NCBI GenBank assembly: GCA_900548405.1
Contig: UNSJ01000017.1
Location: 1-38,634 of the forward strand
Direction: 5' to 3'
DNA from: Candidatus Gastranaerophilales bacterium
Lineage (GTDB): Bacteria > Cyanobacteriota > Vampirovibrionia > Gastranaerophilales > Gastranaerophilaceae
DNA: 38,634 nucleotides
Shown here: positions 15,241-22,952 of the stretch, piece by piece
Layout of the letters: every line of letters starts with the position of its first letter
Numbering within the stretch: the first letter of the stretch is position 1
The notes under the pieces: model-generated
What the model was told of the DNA's origin: nothing
Database searches by the model: none
What the model saw: the letters and a program-made list of their open reading frames with translations, nothing else
Program-made: the position numbers and the translations under genes

Positions 15241-16566
15241 TTATATTAAATTACCGTATATTTTACCGTTTTCATATTTTATAATTTCTATTTTCTGCAA
15301 AGTATTTAATAGTTTTTCATCTTTTGAATCAATGAGTACAGTCAGGTAATTTCTTGTAACTCCTTTCAAAAGGCCTGTTTTTTTACATCTGTGTTTTTCT
15401 ATTAAAATCTCGTGTGATGTTCCGATATTTTTATTTATAAATTCAATATGTTTTAATGCCGAAAGAGCTTTTACAACATCTGCTCTGATTTGTCTTATTT
15501 TTTCATCAACCTGATTTTCGGCTTTAGCCCCGACTGTTCCCTCTCTTATGGAATACGGGAATGTATGGATTTGTGAAAGTCCTGAAATTCTTAGATTTTC
15601 AACAGTAGTTCTGAAATCTTCTTCACTTTCTCCTGCATAACCTGTAATTATATCGCTTCCCAAGAACGGTAAATCAAACATGCCGTTTATTTTTTCAATT
15701 TGTTTTAAATAATCTTCTACCTTGTAAAATCTATTCATTGCTCGAAGTGTTTTATTGCATGCCGATTGAAGTGAAAGGTGAAAATGCGGACAGAATTTTT
15801 CTGAGGTTTTAAGAAATTCGAGCATTTCATCAGTTATTTCAAGCGGGTTAAGAGAACCTAAACGATATCTTTCTATTGTAGTTTTGCTTTCTATTTCTTT
15901 TAATAAGTCAAGAAGTTCAAGCCCGATATCTTTTCCCCATTGTCCTATGTGTATGCCTGTTAAAACTACTTCTTTAAAACCGTGTTTTGAAAAATTGTTA
16001 ATTTGTTCAAGTATAAAGTTAACATCAGCGCTTCTGCTTTTTCCCCTTGCAAAAGGAATTATGCAATATGAACATCTGTTGTCGCATCCGTCTTGGATTT
16101 TAAGACTTGCTCGTGTTTTTGTCATATCTTTCAACACAGCTTTATTAAATTCTTTTAGCTCCATAATATCAGCGGCTTTAGATTTTGTGCCGATATTTTT
16201 TATTTGTTTTAAAGTTTGAAACATATAAAGCTTTTCATCATTGCCTATAACATAATCAATAAATTCATTTTCAAGCAGTTTATCTTTTTCTATTTGCGCA
16301 ACACAGCCTGTAAGAACAGTTAAAACTTGAGGGTTTTTATGCTTTGCAGAGCGTAAAAGATATAATGCTTCATTGTCACTTTTATGTGTAACAGTGCATG
16401 AATTAAGAATATATATATCAGCATCCGTTATATTATTAACTTTTATTAATCCGTTGTTTTGCAGATTTTCCGTAATAACAGAGCTTTCAAACTGGTTTGA
16501 TTTGCATCCCATAGTGTGAATGTAAAATCTTTTATCTTCTTGTGGGTGATGTATTAAGCTTTCCAT
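15241..16566 (-). CDS. mtaB: tRNA t6A37 methylthiotransferase MtaB
   Basis: A radical-SAM methylthiotransferase that converts t6A37 of tRNAs to ms2t6A. The N-terminal UPF0004 domain carries the auxiliary cluster cysteines in 'HTMGCKSNQFES', 'ILNSCTVTHKSD' and 'LTGCVAQ'. The radical-SAM CxxxCxxC is 'DGCDNRCSYCIIPFARG'. A TRAM-like domain closes the protein. I choose ATG 16566 (441 residues) because conserved sequence begins shortly after it, and because the promoter TTTACA-17-TATTAT (16573-16601) would start transcription at or next to that ATG. A longer frame from a TTG at 16632 lacks a ribosome site and would run through the promoter. The t6A-type MtaB rather than MiaB is chosen from its 'HTMGCKSNQ' start and its length. 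Confidence 0.92.
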   Translation of the reverse strand: MESLIHHPQEDKRFYIHTMGCKSNQFESSVITENLQNNGLIKVNNITDADIYILNSCTVTHKSDNEALYLLRSAKHKNPQVLTVLTGCVAQIEKDKLLENEFIDYVIGNDEKLYMFQTLKQIKNIGTKSKAADIMELKEFNKAVLKDMTKTRASLKIQDGCDNRCSYCIIPFARGKSRSADVNFILEQINNFSKHGFKEVVLTGIHIGQWGKDIGLELLDLLKEIESKTTIERYRLGSLNPLEITDEMLEFLKTSEKFCPHFHLSLQSACNKTLRAMNRFYKVEDYLKQIEKINGMFDLPFLGSDIITGYAGESEEDFRTTVENLRISGLSQIHTFPYSIREGTVGAKAENQVDEKIRQIRADVVKALSALKHIEFINKNIGTSHEILIEKHRCKKTGLLKGVTRNYLTVLIDSKDEKLLNTLQKIEIIKYENGKIYGNLI

Positions 16567-16572
16567 TCCTGT

Positions 16573-16601
16573 ATAATATATAAAATAAAATTGGTTGTAA
16601 A
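16573..16601 (-). promoter_or_regulatory. mtaB promoter, start point at the ATG
   Basis: On the minus strand TTTACA (16596-16601) and TATTAT (16573-16578) are separated by 17 bases. Transcription would begin about seven bases past the -10, at or beside the A of ATG 16566. This predicts a leaderless mtaB message, with AGGA directly abutting the ATG. Confidence 0.65.
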
Positions 16602-16637
16602 TATTCTTAACAAAAAACTTAATTTTGAGCAAAAAAT

Positions 16638-16666
16638 TTTACTTTTCGGTTTTAATACATTATAAT
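16638..16666 (+). promoter_or_regulatory. Promoter of the 16694 gene
   Basis: TTTACT (16638-16643) and a consensus TATAAT (16661-16666) are 17 bases apart. The predicted start lies some 20 bases before ATG 16694. It is divergent from the mtaB promoter. Confidence 0.7.
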
Positions 16667-16693
16667 TAAAGTGCGAAAGTGTAGGTGTGTATA

Positions 16694-17617
16694 ATGCAAG
16701 TTTCGGCAATAGGGAATCCTAATTTTCAGGGCAGACGTGACAGAATTGATGAATTAATCAGCCTTGATGACAATGCAGTACAAAAAGTAGCTTATTTAAA
16801 AACTTACTCCCCTCAAGAAGAAAAGAAACATAGAAAAATTACTAATGGTTTATTCTATGCAGCTCCGATTGCAGCTGGTTTAGGTGCAGCATTATTTACC
16901 CGCGGAAAATCTAAAATCTTTTCAAAGGAAGTTTCAGGTTTGGCAGCCCGTGCTGCAAACGGATTGAAAACAACTGCTTTATGGGGCGGTGCTCTTGCAG
17001 CTATTGATTTACTCGGAGCAGCTAAAAAGAAATTAGCTCAAAATTCTCCTGAAGTTCGCAGATTTGATCAGGAACATCCGTTCTTATCTTTAGGCACAAT
17101 GCTTGCAGCAGGATTTGGAGTGCTTGCTCTTGTCGGAAAAGGTGCTGGAAAACTTGCTGCAATGAAAGCTCCTAAAGTATTGCAAAAATATACGGTTAAA
17201 ACAGCTAAATTCATAAATAATAACAGTGTAATTGGAAAAATGAAATCCGGATTAAACAAATTGGCAGGTAAAACTCCTTCTGCTTTAAAAGAAGCAGGCT
17301 CCGTAGCTCTTGATTGGGCTCCTCAAGCTCTTTTACTCGGAGGTTTGTTCCATTCTATTTCTCATGCTTCTGCAAAGAACAGAGAATTCGCACAAAATTA
17401 TAATGAATTAAAGGAAAAGCAGTTAAACCTTTCTAAAGCTCGTCAGCGTGAACTTCTTTTGCAAAATGATTTCCTGATGCAGGAAGTGGAAAATAGAGAA
17501 AATATTGCGCTTGTTAAAGAGCCTTTAAAGGATTTACCTGATGAAGTTATAGAAAAAATCAATGATATTCATCAAGCCGTAGAGCAAATTAATGATATTC
17601 CTCAAGAAAATGTCTAA
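16694..17617 (+). CDS. Lineage-type hypothetical protein with hydrophobic segments
   Basis: A 307-residue protein of unknown function. It opens 'MQVSAIGNPNFQGRRD', an N-terminal style I associate with gut Vampirovibrionia proteins. Four small-residue-rich hydrophobic segments follow: 'FYAAPIAAGLGAALF' (about 52), 'LWGGALAAIDLLGA' (about 95), 'LGTMLAAGFGVLALVG' (about 130) and 'APQALLLGGLFHS' (about 210). The C-terminus is charged and helical ('YNELKEKQLNLSKARQRELL'). It is probably membrane-associated. AGGTG six to seven bases upstream supports ATG 16694 over a GTG three codons earlier. It has its own promoter and terminator and so is likely monocistronic. Confidence 0.75.
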   Translation: MQVSAIGNPNFQGRRDRIDELISLDDNAVQKVAYLKTYSPQEEKKHRKITNGLFYAAPIAAGLGAALFTRGKSKIFSKEVSGLAARAANGLKTTALWGGALAAIDLLGAAKKKLAQNSPEVRRFDQEHPFLSLGTMLAAGFGVLALVGKGAGKLAAMKAPKVLQKYTVKTAKFINNNSVIGKMKSGLNKLAGKTPSALKEAGSVALDWAPQALLLGGLFHSISHASAKNREFAQNYNELKEKQLNLSKARQRELLLQNDFLMQEVENRENIALVKEPLKDLPDEVIEKINDIHQAVEQINDIPQENV

Positions 17618-17642
17618 ATAAAAAGTTAGTGTGTAGATTAAG

Positions 17643-17673
17643 AAAGACAGTCAAAATGATGGCTGTCTTTTTA
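17643..17673. terminator. Terminator between 16694 gene and 17671 gene
   Basis: AAAGACAG (17643-17650) pairs with CTGTCTTT (17663-17670) around a 12-base loop, followed by TTAATTT. It sits between two convergent genes. The minus-strand side overlaps the stop of the 17671 gene. Confidence 0.8.
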
Positions 17674-18525
17674 ATTTACTTTGTTTAAATAAGTTTTGGT
17701 AAGTATACACCCGAGTATAAACCCGCATAATGTGAATTCTATGTAATGCATAATATTCCCGTTGAAAAAGTAATTATTTATTACAGTTCCGCATATAAAG
17801 ATTCCTATAACAGACAAAACAAATTTACTTTCTAAAATTTCGTTCGATGCAAGCATATAAAGGCTGATAAATGAATATATAAATGTTTTTATTGCAAATG
17901 TTACTGACGGATGCGGATTTAAAGAACATATACATACAAACAAGAAAAATAAGATACAGAAAGTTTTTGATAAAAAAGCTTTCCAATCAATTTCTTTTTC
18001 TTTATATAACGTATCAATATTGGATTGATTAATAGCTGTTTCATATTCTTCTACTGTAATTACACTTTTATCTTTTAATGTATCTATACACTCTTTGTAA
18101 CAAGTGTTAACGCTGATTTCTATTTTTGCAAGAAGTTTTTTATCATCAAATTTTAGCTTCGTGCTTTTTTTTAGAATTTCATAAATTGTAAAATTAATTC
18201 TTTGAAGTATTGCATCCCAATAAGCTTGAGGAATTGTTGAGCGCATCAAGTCTATACATTTATGATAAGTCCATTCTGCTATTATTTGAGTTAATAATGC
18301 AACATTTTCATCGCTTATTTTAAGGTTTTCAGTAACATGTTTTGCTGCAATGGTTGCATATTCTTTTACTGCATTTTTCACATATTTTCTTTCAAACACA
18401 TTTAAATCATCAGGCAGAACATTATCAGCCTGATTAAGCAATTCCTCTATAAATTCGTTATATTTAAAATTGGACACCTGCTCCAAATAAAACTCTCCTT
18501 CTTTTAATTCTTTTCCCTTTCTCAT
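17671..18525 (-). CDS. Hypothetical membrane protein, 284 residues
   Basis: I do not recognise the family. Residues 1-185 are hydrophilic and helical, without a signal peptide. Three to four hydrophobic helices follow from about 190 to 278: 'TFCILFFLFVCICSL', 'FAIKTFIYSFISLYMLA', 'FVLSVIGIFICGTVI' and 'IEFTLCGFILGCIL'. This is a tail-membrane topology with a large cytoplasmic N-domain. No catalytic motif is visible. No clear ribosome site precedes the ATG, so an internal start is possible. It is divergent from the frameshifted 18613 gene. Confidence 0.7.
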   Translation of the reverse strand: MRKGKELKEGEFYLEQVSNFKYNEFIEELLNQADNVLPDDLNVFERKYVKNAVKEYATIAAKHVTENLKISDENVALLTQIIAEWTYHKCIDLMRSTIPQAYWDAILQRINFTIYEILKKSTKLKFDDKKLLAKIEISVNTCYKECIDTLKDKSVITVEEYETAINQSNIDTLYKEKEIDWKAFLSKTFCILFFLFVCICSLNPHPSVTFAIKTFIYSFISLYMLASNEILESKFVLSVIGIFICGTVINNYFFNGNIMHYIEFTLCGFILGCILTKTYLNKVN

Positions 18526-18612
18526 ATATTTTTAACCATTTTCCGGAATTAATTTACATATACTTAGCAAAAAAAATTTTTTTAAGTTTTTATATTTCCC
18601 AAAGGAGATAAT

Positions 18613-19172
18613 ATGATTAGTTTAATTCTGTTTCGTTTAGTAATAATTATCAATCAAGAAATAATATAGTACCTCCCTCTTTTCAAGGCAAAGATGTAAT
18701 AAGCAGATATGTAAAGCCTGTTGAAAATAAACACTTGCCGCTTCTGGATAAATTACAGGAATTTTTTACAGGCGTTGCAAAAATGCTTAAAGCGCAGCAA
18801 AAGACTTTGAAAACTCAAAGCGGAAGTTTAAATGTTTCAGATATTGCAGAACCTATTCCACAGGCTGTTATTCAATTTGATAAATTAAAATCAATGACAG
18901 TAAAACCTAAAAAATTTAAAGCTCCTGACGGAACAAGGCTTGATTTATGTCATTTTGAATTTGATGATTCTAAAAGAATTTCAAAATTTGATGTCATATC
19001 TTCTGATAATAAAGCATCATCGCTAAAAGGAAATATATTTGCTTATAACAATCATAGAGCCGATAAACATCCTATCAGAGAAAATGAACAGGAAAGTGTA
19101 AATAAAATTTTTGACAGATATTCCTCCGATATTATAAATATAATAAAGAAATATCAAAAGAAGCTTTCATAA
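18613..19172 (+). pseudogene. Frameshifted lineage-type gene (single-base loss near 18624)
   Basis: An AAAGGAG site is followed by ATG 18613, whose frame stops after 18 codons. Adding one A to the AA at 18624-18625 joins this start to the long frame that runs to 19172. The repaired start then reads 'MISLNSVSFSNNYQSRN' and soon 'PPSFQGKDVISRY', the same style as the neighbouring 16694 gene. The downstream part is 145 or more residues, basic, with an internal 'KFKAPDGTRLDLCHFEFDD' segment and no recognised domain. The break could be a real mutation, a consensus error or, less likely, programmed frameshifting. A TTG at 18735 is the only start-like codon I considered in the long frame and is unlikely to be used. 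A terminator follows the stop. Confidence 0.75.
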
Positions 19173-19179
19173 ATTAAAA

Positions 19180-19210
19180 AAAACGGAGTCATTGCTGGCT
19201 CCGTTTTTCT
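19180..19210. terminator. Bidirectional terminator shared with nifJ
   Basis: AAAACGGAG (19180-19188) pairs perfectly with CTCCGTTTT (19199-19207) around a 10-base loop, with A-run and T-run flanks. It separates the convergent 18613 gene and nifJ. Confidence 0.9.
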
Positions 19211-19224
19211 ATATGATGATTGAA

Positions 19225-22200
19225 TTATTTCATCAATTCGCCGACTGCTTTGTATACAGCCATACGTTTTGCTGCATCTTCTTCAGCTTGGTTGTAAAGT
19301 GCTTCAGCAGCTTCAGGATTTGTTTTAAGCAATTGCTTATAACGTCCTTCGCTTCTGATGAAGTCTTGGTAGCTTCCTTTAGGGTCTTTAGCATCCCAAG
19401 TGAACGGAACTTCATTAGCAGGGTTGTATCTGTATAATGGGAAGTATCCTGCTTCAACAGCACGTTTTTGTTCTGTTTGAGTTTTGCTCATATCGATACC
19501 GTGAGCGATACATGGAGCGTATGCAAATATGATTGATGGTCCATCGTATGCTTCAGCTTCTTGGAACGCTTTAAGAGTTTGACCTCTGTCAGCACCCAAT
19601 GCTACTGATGCAACGTAAACATAACCATAAGACATACTCATTAAGCCCATGTTTTTCTTGTAAGTTTTCTTACCGCCGGTAGCAAACTTCGCAACAGCAC
19701 CTGTTGGTGTTGATTTAGAAGCTTGACCGCCTGTGTTAGAGTAAACTTCGGTATCAAGAACAAGGATGTTAACATTTTGGTTTTGAGCCAATACGTGGTC
19801 AATACCGCCGTAGCCGATATCGTTAGCCCATCCGTCACCACCGATAATCCAGATTGATTTATCAGTGAAGTAGTCTTGAAGTTCTCTTACTTTAGCTAAA
19901 TCAGGACAATCAACATCTGCGTATTTAGCAAGAACTTCTTTTACTTTATCTTGAGCCGCAACAGCTTCATCAGTTTTTGAGTTATCCCAATGAGTTAAAG
20001 CTGCTGTTAATGCTTCTCTAATATCAGCAGGAGTTTTATCATTTTCGATAACTTTTTGTGCATAAGATCTCAATAAAGTTCTGTTTGAATCAACAGCTAA
20101 TCTCATACCAAAACCGAATTCAGCGTTATCTTCAAATAATGAGTTTGCCCAAGCCGGACCTCTGCCATCCTTGTTAGTTGTATAAGGAATAGTCGGGAAT
20201 GTACCTGAGTAAATTGAAGAACATCCTGTTGCGTTAGCTACGATTACGTTTTCACCAAACAATTGAGATACCAATTTAACATAAGGTGTTTCTCCGCATC
20301 CTGCGCAAGCTCCTGAGAATTCAAATAACGGTTTTCTAAGCATTGCACCTTTAATTGTTTTAGTAGTGTTTTTGCCCATTACGTTATCAGGTAATTCATC
20401 AAAGAATTTTTCGTTAACCAATTCACAAACTTCAACTTCTTTTTCAATTGTTGACCAAGTTAAAGCTTGTTTTTCAGGGTTTTTGTTTGCAGGACATTGG
20501 TCAATACAAACACCGCATCCTGTACAATCTTGACAATATACTTGAACTCTGAATTGTTCACCGTTATCAGCAGGTCTTGCGTCAATTGTTTTGAATGATT
20601 CAGGAGCATCTTTCATATTATCTTTTTCGATTAATTTAGTTCTGATAGCTGCGTGCGGACAAGCTGAAGCACAGATACCGCATTGAATACAGTTTTCAGG
20701 GTTCCAGTGAGGAACACGTGGTGCAATACCGCGTTTTTCCAGGCAAGCTGTGCCTGTTGGAATAACACCGTCATTTGACATAGCTGAAACAGGAATGTCA
20801 TCACCTTTTTGTCTCATTGAAGGTTCAATGATTTTCTTAGCAAAATCACTTGCATCATCAGAGATTAATTTAACATCTTCAGCAGCGCAAACACCGTCTA
20901 AAGAAGCAGGTATTTCAACTTCTTCACAAGCATCGACAGCTGCATCGATTAATGCTAAGTTCATATTAACAACATCGTCGCCTTTTTTCTTGAATGTTTT
21001 CTTAGTCATTTCTCTCATACCTTCTAAAGCTTGTTCAAAAGGAATGATTCCTGAAACTTTAAAGTATGCAACCATCATAACTGTGTTTGCACCTTTACCG
21101 CGTAATCCCGGTTGTTTTTCAATAAGAGATTCAGCATCAATGTTGTAGAATTTGATTTTCTTGTTGATTATAGTTTCCTGCATTTCTCTTGTAAGGTGTG
21201 AGAATGCTTCTTCTTTGCACCAAGGGCTGTTAAGCAAGAAAGTACCGCCTTCTTTAATACCTCTTAACAAGTCATATCTGCCGATGTATGCATGAGTTGA
21301 ACAAGATACAAAGTCAGGAGCTGTAATAAGGTATGTAGATTTAATAGGCTGGTCTCCGAATCTCAAGTGAGAAACTGTAACGCCGAATGATTTTTTAGAG
21401 TCATAAGCAAAGTATGCTTGAGCATCTTTGTTTGTATATTGACCGATGATTTTAATTGAGTTTTTGTTAGCACCAACGGTACCGTCAGAACCAAGTCCCC
21501 AGAACATACAGTTTGTAGTTCCTTCAGGTTCTGTAACGATGTGTTCTTCAACTTTTAATGATTTGTGAGTTACATCATCTTCAATACCTACTGTGAAACC
21601 GTGGAAACCATTGTTTTCAGCGTGTTTGTAAATAGCAAATACCATTGACGGTGTAAATTCTTTAGAAGATAAACCGTAACGTCCGCCGATTACTCTGATG
21701 TCTTTGTTTTCTAAAGCTGCAACTACATCAAGATATAAAGGTTCACCGATAGCACCCGGTTCTTTAGTTCTGTCAAGAACAGTGATACGTTTAACTGATG
21801 AAGGTAAAGCTTCGTTGAAGCGTTTAACGTCAAACGGTCTGTATAATCTAACTTTAACCAAACCGTATTTAGTTCCGCGTTTAGCGTTCAAGTATTCGAT
21901 AGTTTCTTCAATAGTTTCGCATCCTGAACCGATAGCTACGATTACGTCAGTTGCATCAGGAGCACCTACGTAATCAAATGGATGGTATTGTCTTCCTGTA
22001 ACTTTAGCAACTTTATCCATATATTCTTGAACAATATCAGGAACAGCATCATAGTATTTGTTAACTGTTTCACGTCCTTGGAAGTAAACATCGGTATTTT
22101 GTGCGCCGACTTTACAAACAGGAGCTTCAGGCCTTAATGCTCTTTTTCTGAATTCTTCAATATATTTAGGTTCTACTAATTTAGCAATATCTTCATAAGA

Positions 22201-22758
22201 AATTTCTTCAATTTTGTGTACTTCGTGAGAAGTTCTGAAGCCGTCAAAGAATTGCAAGAACGGAACTTTAGATTTGTAAGTTGCAAGGTGTGCAACTAAA
22301 GCTAAATCCATTTCTTCTTGAACAGAGTTAGCAGCTAACATTGCATAACCTGTGTTGCGGCATCCCATTACGTCTGAGTGGTCGCCGAAAATTGCTAATG
22401 ATTGAGCAGCCAATGCTCTTGCTGATACGTGAATTACGTGTGGCAGCATTTCCCCTGCAACTTTGTGCATAACAGGAATCATCAGTAATAAACCTTGTGA
22501 AGCAGTGTATGTAGAAGTTAAAGAACCTGCTGCAAGAGAACCGTGCACAGCACCTGCTGCACCTGCTTCAGATTGCATTTCAGCAACTCTTACTTCTTCA
22601 CCCCAGATATTTTTTTTGTGTTGTGAAGCCCATTCGTCAACCCATTCACCCATTGTAGATGAAGGAGTGATTGGATAAATTGCGGAAACCTCGCTTAATG
22701 CATACGCAATATGCGCTGCAGCGTAGTTGCCGTCAACTGTTATAGTTTTTCCTGGCAT
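19225..22758 (-). CDS. nifJ: Pyruvate:ferredoxin (flavodoxin) oxidoreductase
   Basis: A 1177-residue single-chain enzyme that oxidises pyruvate with CoA to acetyl-CoA and CO2, passing electrons to ferredoxin or flavodoxin in the cytoplasm. The pyrimidine-binding domain shows 'YPITPSSTMGEWVDEWA' near residue 35. A CoA/EKR-type middle domain follows. Two 4Fe-4S sites are 'CIQCGICASACPHAAI' and 'CQDCTGCGVCIDQCPANKNP'. The TPP domain carries 'GACAGCGETPY' and 'GDGWANDIGYGG'...'NTGGQASKSTPTGA'. Length and domain order match the full family. ATG 22758 is chosen because AAGGAGG lies ten bases upstream; a TTG three codons earlier is too close to it. Its own promoter reads TTGTAT-18-TATAAT. It indicates anaerobic fermentative metabolism. 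Confidence 0.97.
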   Translation of the reverse strand: MPGKTITVDGNYAAAHIAYALSEVSAIYPITPSSTMGEWVDEWASQHKKNIWGEEVRVAEMQSEAGAAGAVHGSLAAGSLTSTYTASQGLLLMIPVMHKVAGEMLPHVIHVSARALAAQSLAIFGDHSDVMGCRNTGYAMLAANSVQEEMDLALVAHLATYKSKVPFLQFFDGFRTSHEVHKIEEISYEDIAKLVEPKYIEEFRKRALRPEAPVCKVGAQNTDVYFQGRETVNKYYDAVPDIVQEYMDKVAKVTGRQYHPFDYVGAPDATDVIVAIGSGCETIEETIEYLNAKRGTKYGLVKVRLYRPFDVKRFNEALPSSVKRITVLDRTKEPGAIGEPLYLDVVAALENKDIRVIGGRYGLSSKEFTPSMVFAIYKHAENNGFHGFTVGIEDDVTHKSLKVEEHIVTEPEGTTNCMFWGLGSDGTVGANKNSIKIIGQYTNKDAQAYFAYDSKKSFGVTVSHLRFGDQPIKSTYLITAPDFVSCSTHAYIGRYDLLRGIKEGGTFLLNSPWCKEEAFSHLTREMQETIINKKIKFYNIDAESLIEKQPGLRGKGANTVMMVAYFKVSGIIPFEQALEGMREMTKKTFKKKGDDVVNMNLALIDAAVDACEEVEIPASLDGVCAAEDVKLISDDASDFAKKIIEPSMRQKGDDIPVSAMSNDGVIPTGTACLEKRGIAPRVPHWNPENCIQCGICASACPHAAIRTKLIEKDNMKDAPESFKTIDARPADNGEQFRVQVYCQDCTGCGVCIDQCPANKNPEKQALTWSTIEKEVEVCELVNEKFFDELPDNVMGKNTTKTIKGAMLRKPLFEFSGACAGCGETPYVKLVSQLFGENVIVANATGCSSIYSGTFPTIPYTTNKDGRGPAWANSLFEDNAEFGFGMRLAVDSNRTLLRSYAQKVIENDKTPADIREALTAALTHWDNSKTDEAVAAQDKVKEVLAKYADVDCPDLAKVRELQDYFTDKSIWIIGGDGWANDIGYGGIDHVLAQNQNVNILVLDTEVYSNTGGQASKSTPTGAVAKFATGGKKTYKKNMGLMSMSYGYVYVASVALGADRGQTLKAFQEAEAYDGPSIIFAYAPCIAHGIDMSKTQTEQKRAVEAGYFPLYRYNPANEVPFTWDAKDPKGSYQDFIRSEGRYKQLLKTNPEAAEALYNQAEEDAAKRMAVYKAVGELMK

Positions 22759-22793
22759 AATTAGCAAACCTCCTTATTTAATGCTATTACTTA

Positions 22794-22823
22794 ATTATAC
22801 TTTACCATTACATTTTAATACAA
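22794..22823 (-). promoter_or_regulatory. nifJ promoter
   Basis: On the minus strand TTGTAT (22818-22823) and a consensus TATAAT (22794-22799) are 18 bases apart. Transcription would start about 25 to 30 bases before the ATG at 22758. Confidence 0.7.
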
Positions 22824-22833
22824 ACATATTTTT

Positions 22834-22862
22834 TTGACAAAATTTAATTTATACTTTATAAT
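22834..22862 (+). promoter_or_regulatory. Consensus promoter of the RelA/SpoT-like gene
   Basis: TTGACA (22834-22839) and TATAAT (22857-22862) are both perfect and lie exactly 17 bases apart. This is the best promoter I found in the window. It leaves an 80 to 85 base leader before ATG 22953. No operator-like repeat is obvious. Confidence 0.88.
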
Positions 22863-22952
22863 CGCACATGTATCATTTTTGTAATAATTTATACCGATTA
22901 GGCAATATTTAGTGATAACCTGTTTTTATATAAATGTGTGGAGTTGTGACGT

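Noticed and set aside
20750..21148. A 132-codon plus-strand frame inside nifJ
   Set aside because: It is antisense to a conserved part of nifJ and low in complexity, so it is a codon-bias shadow.
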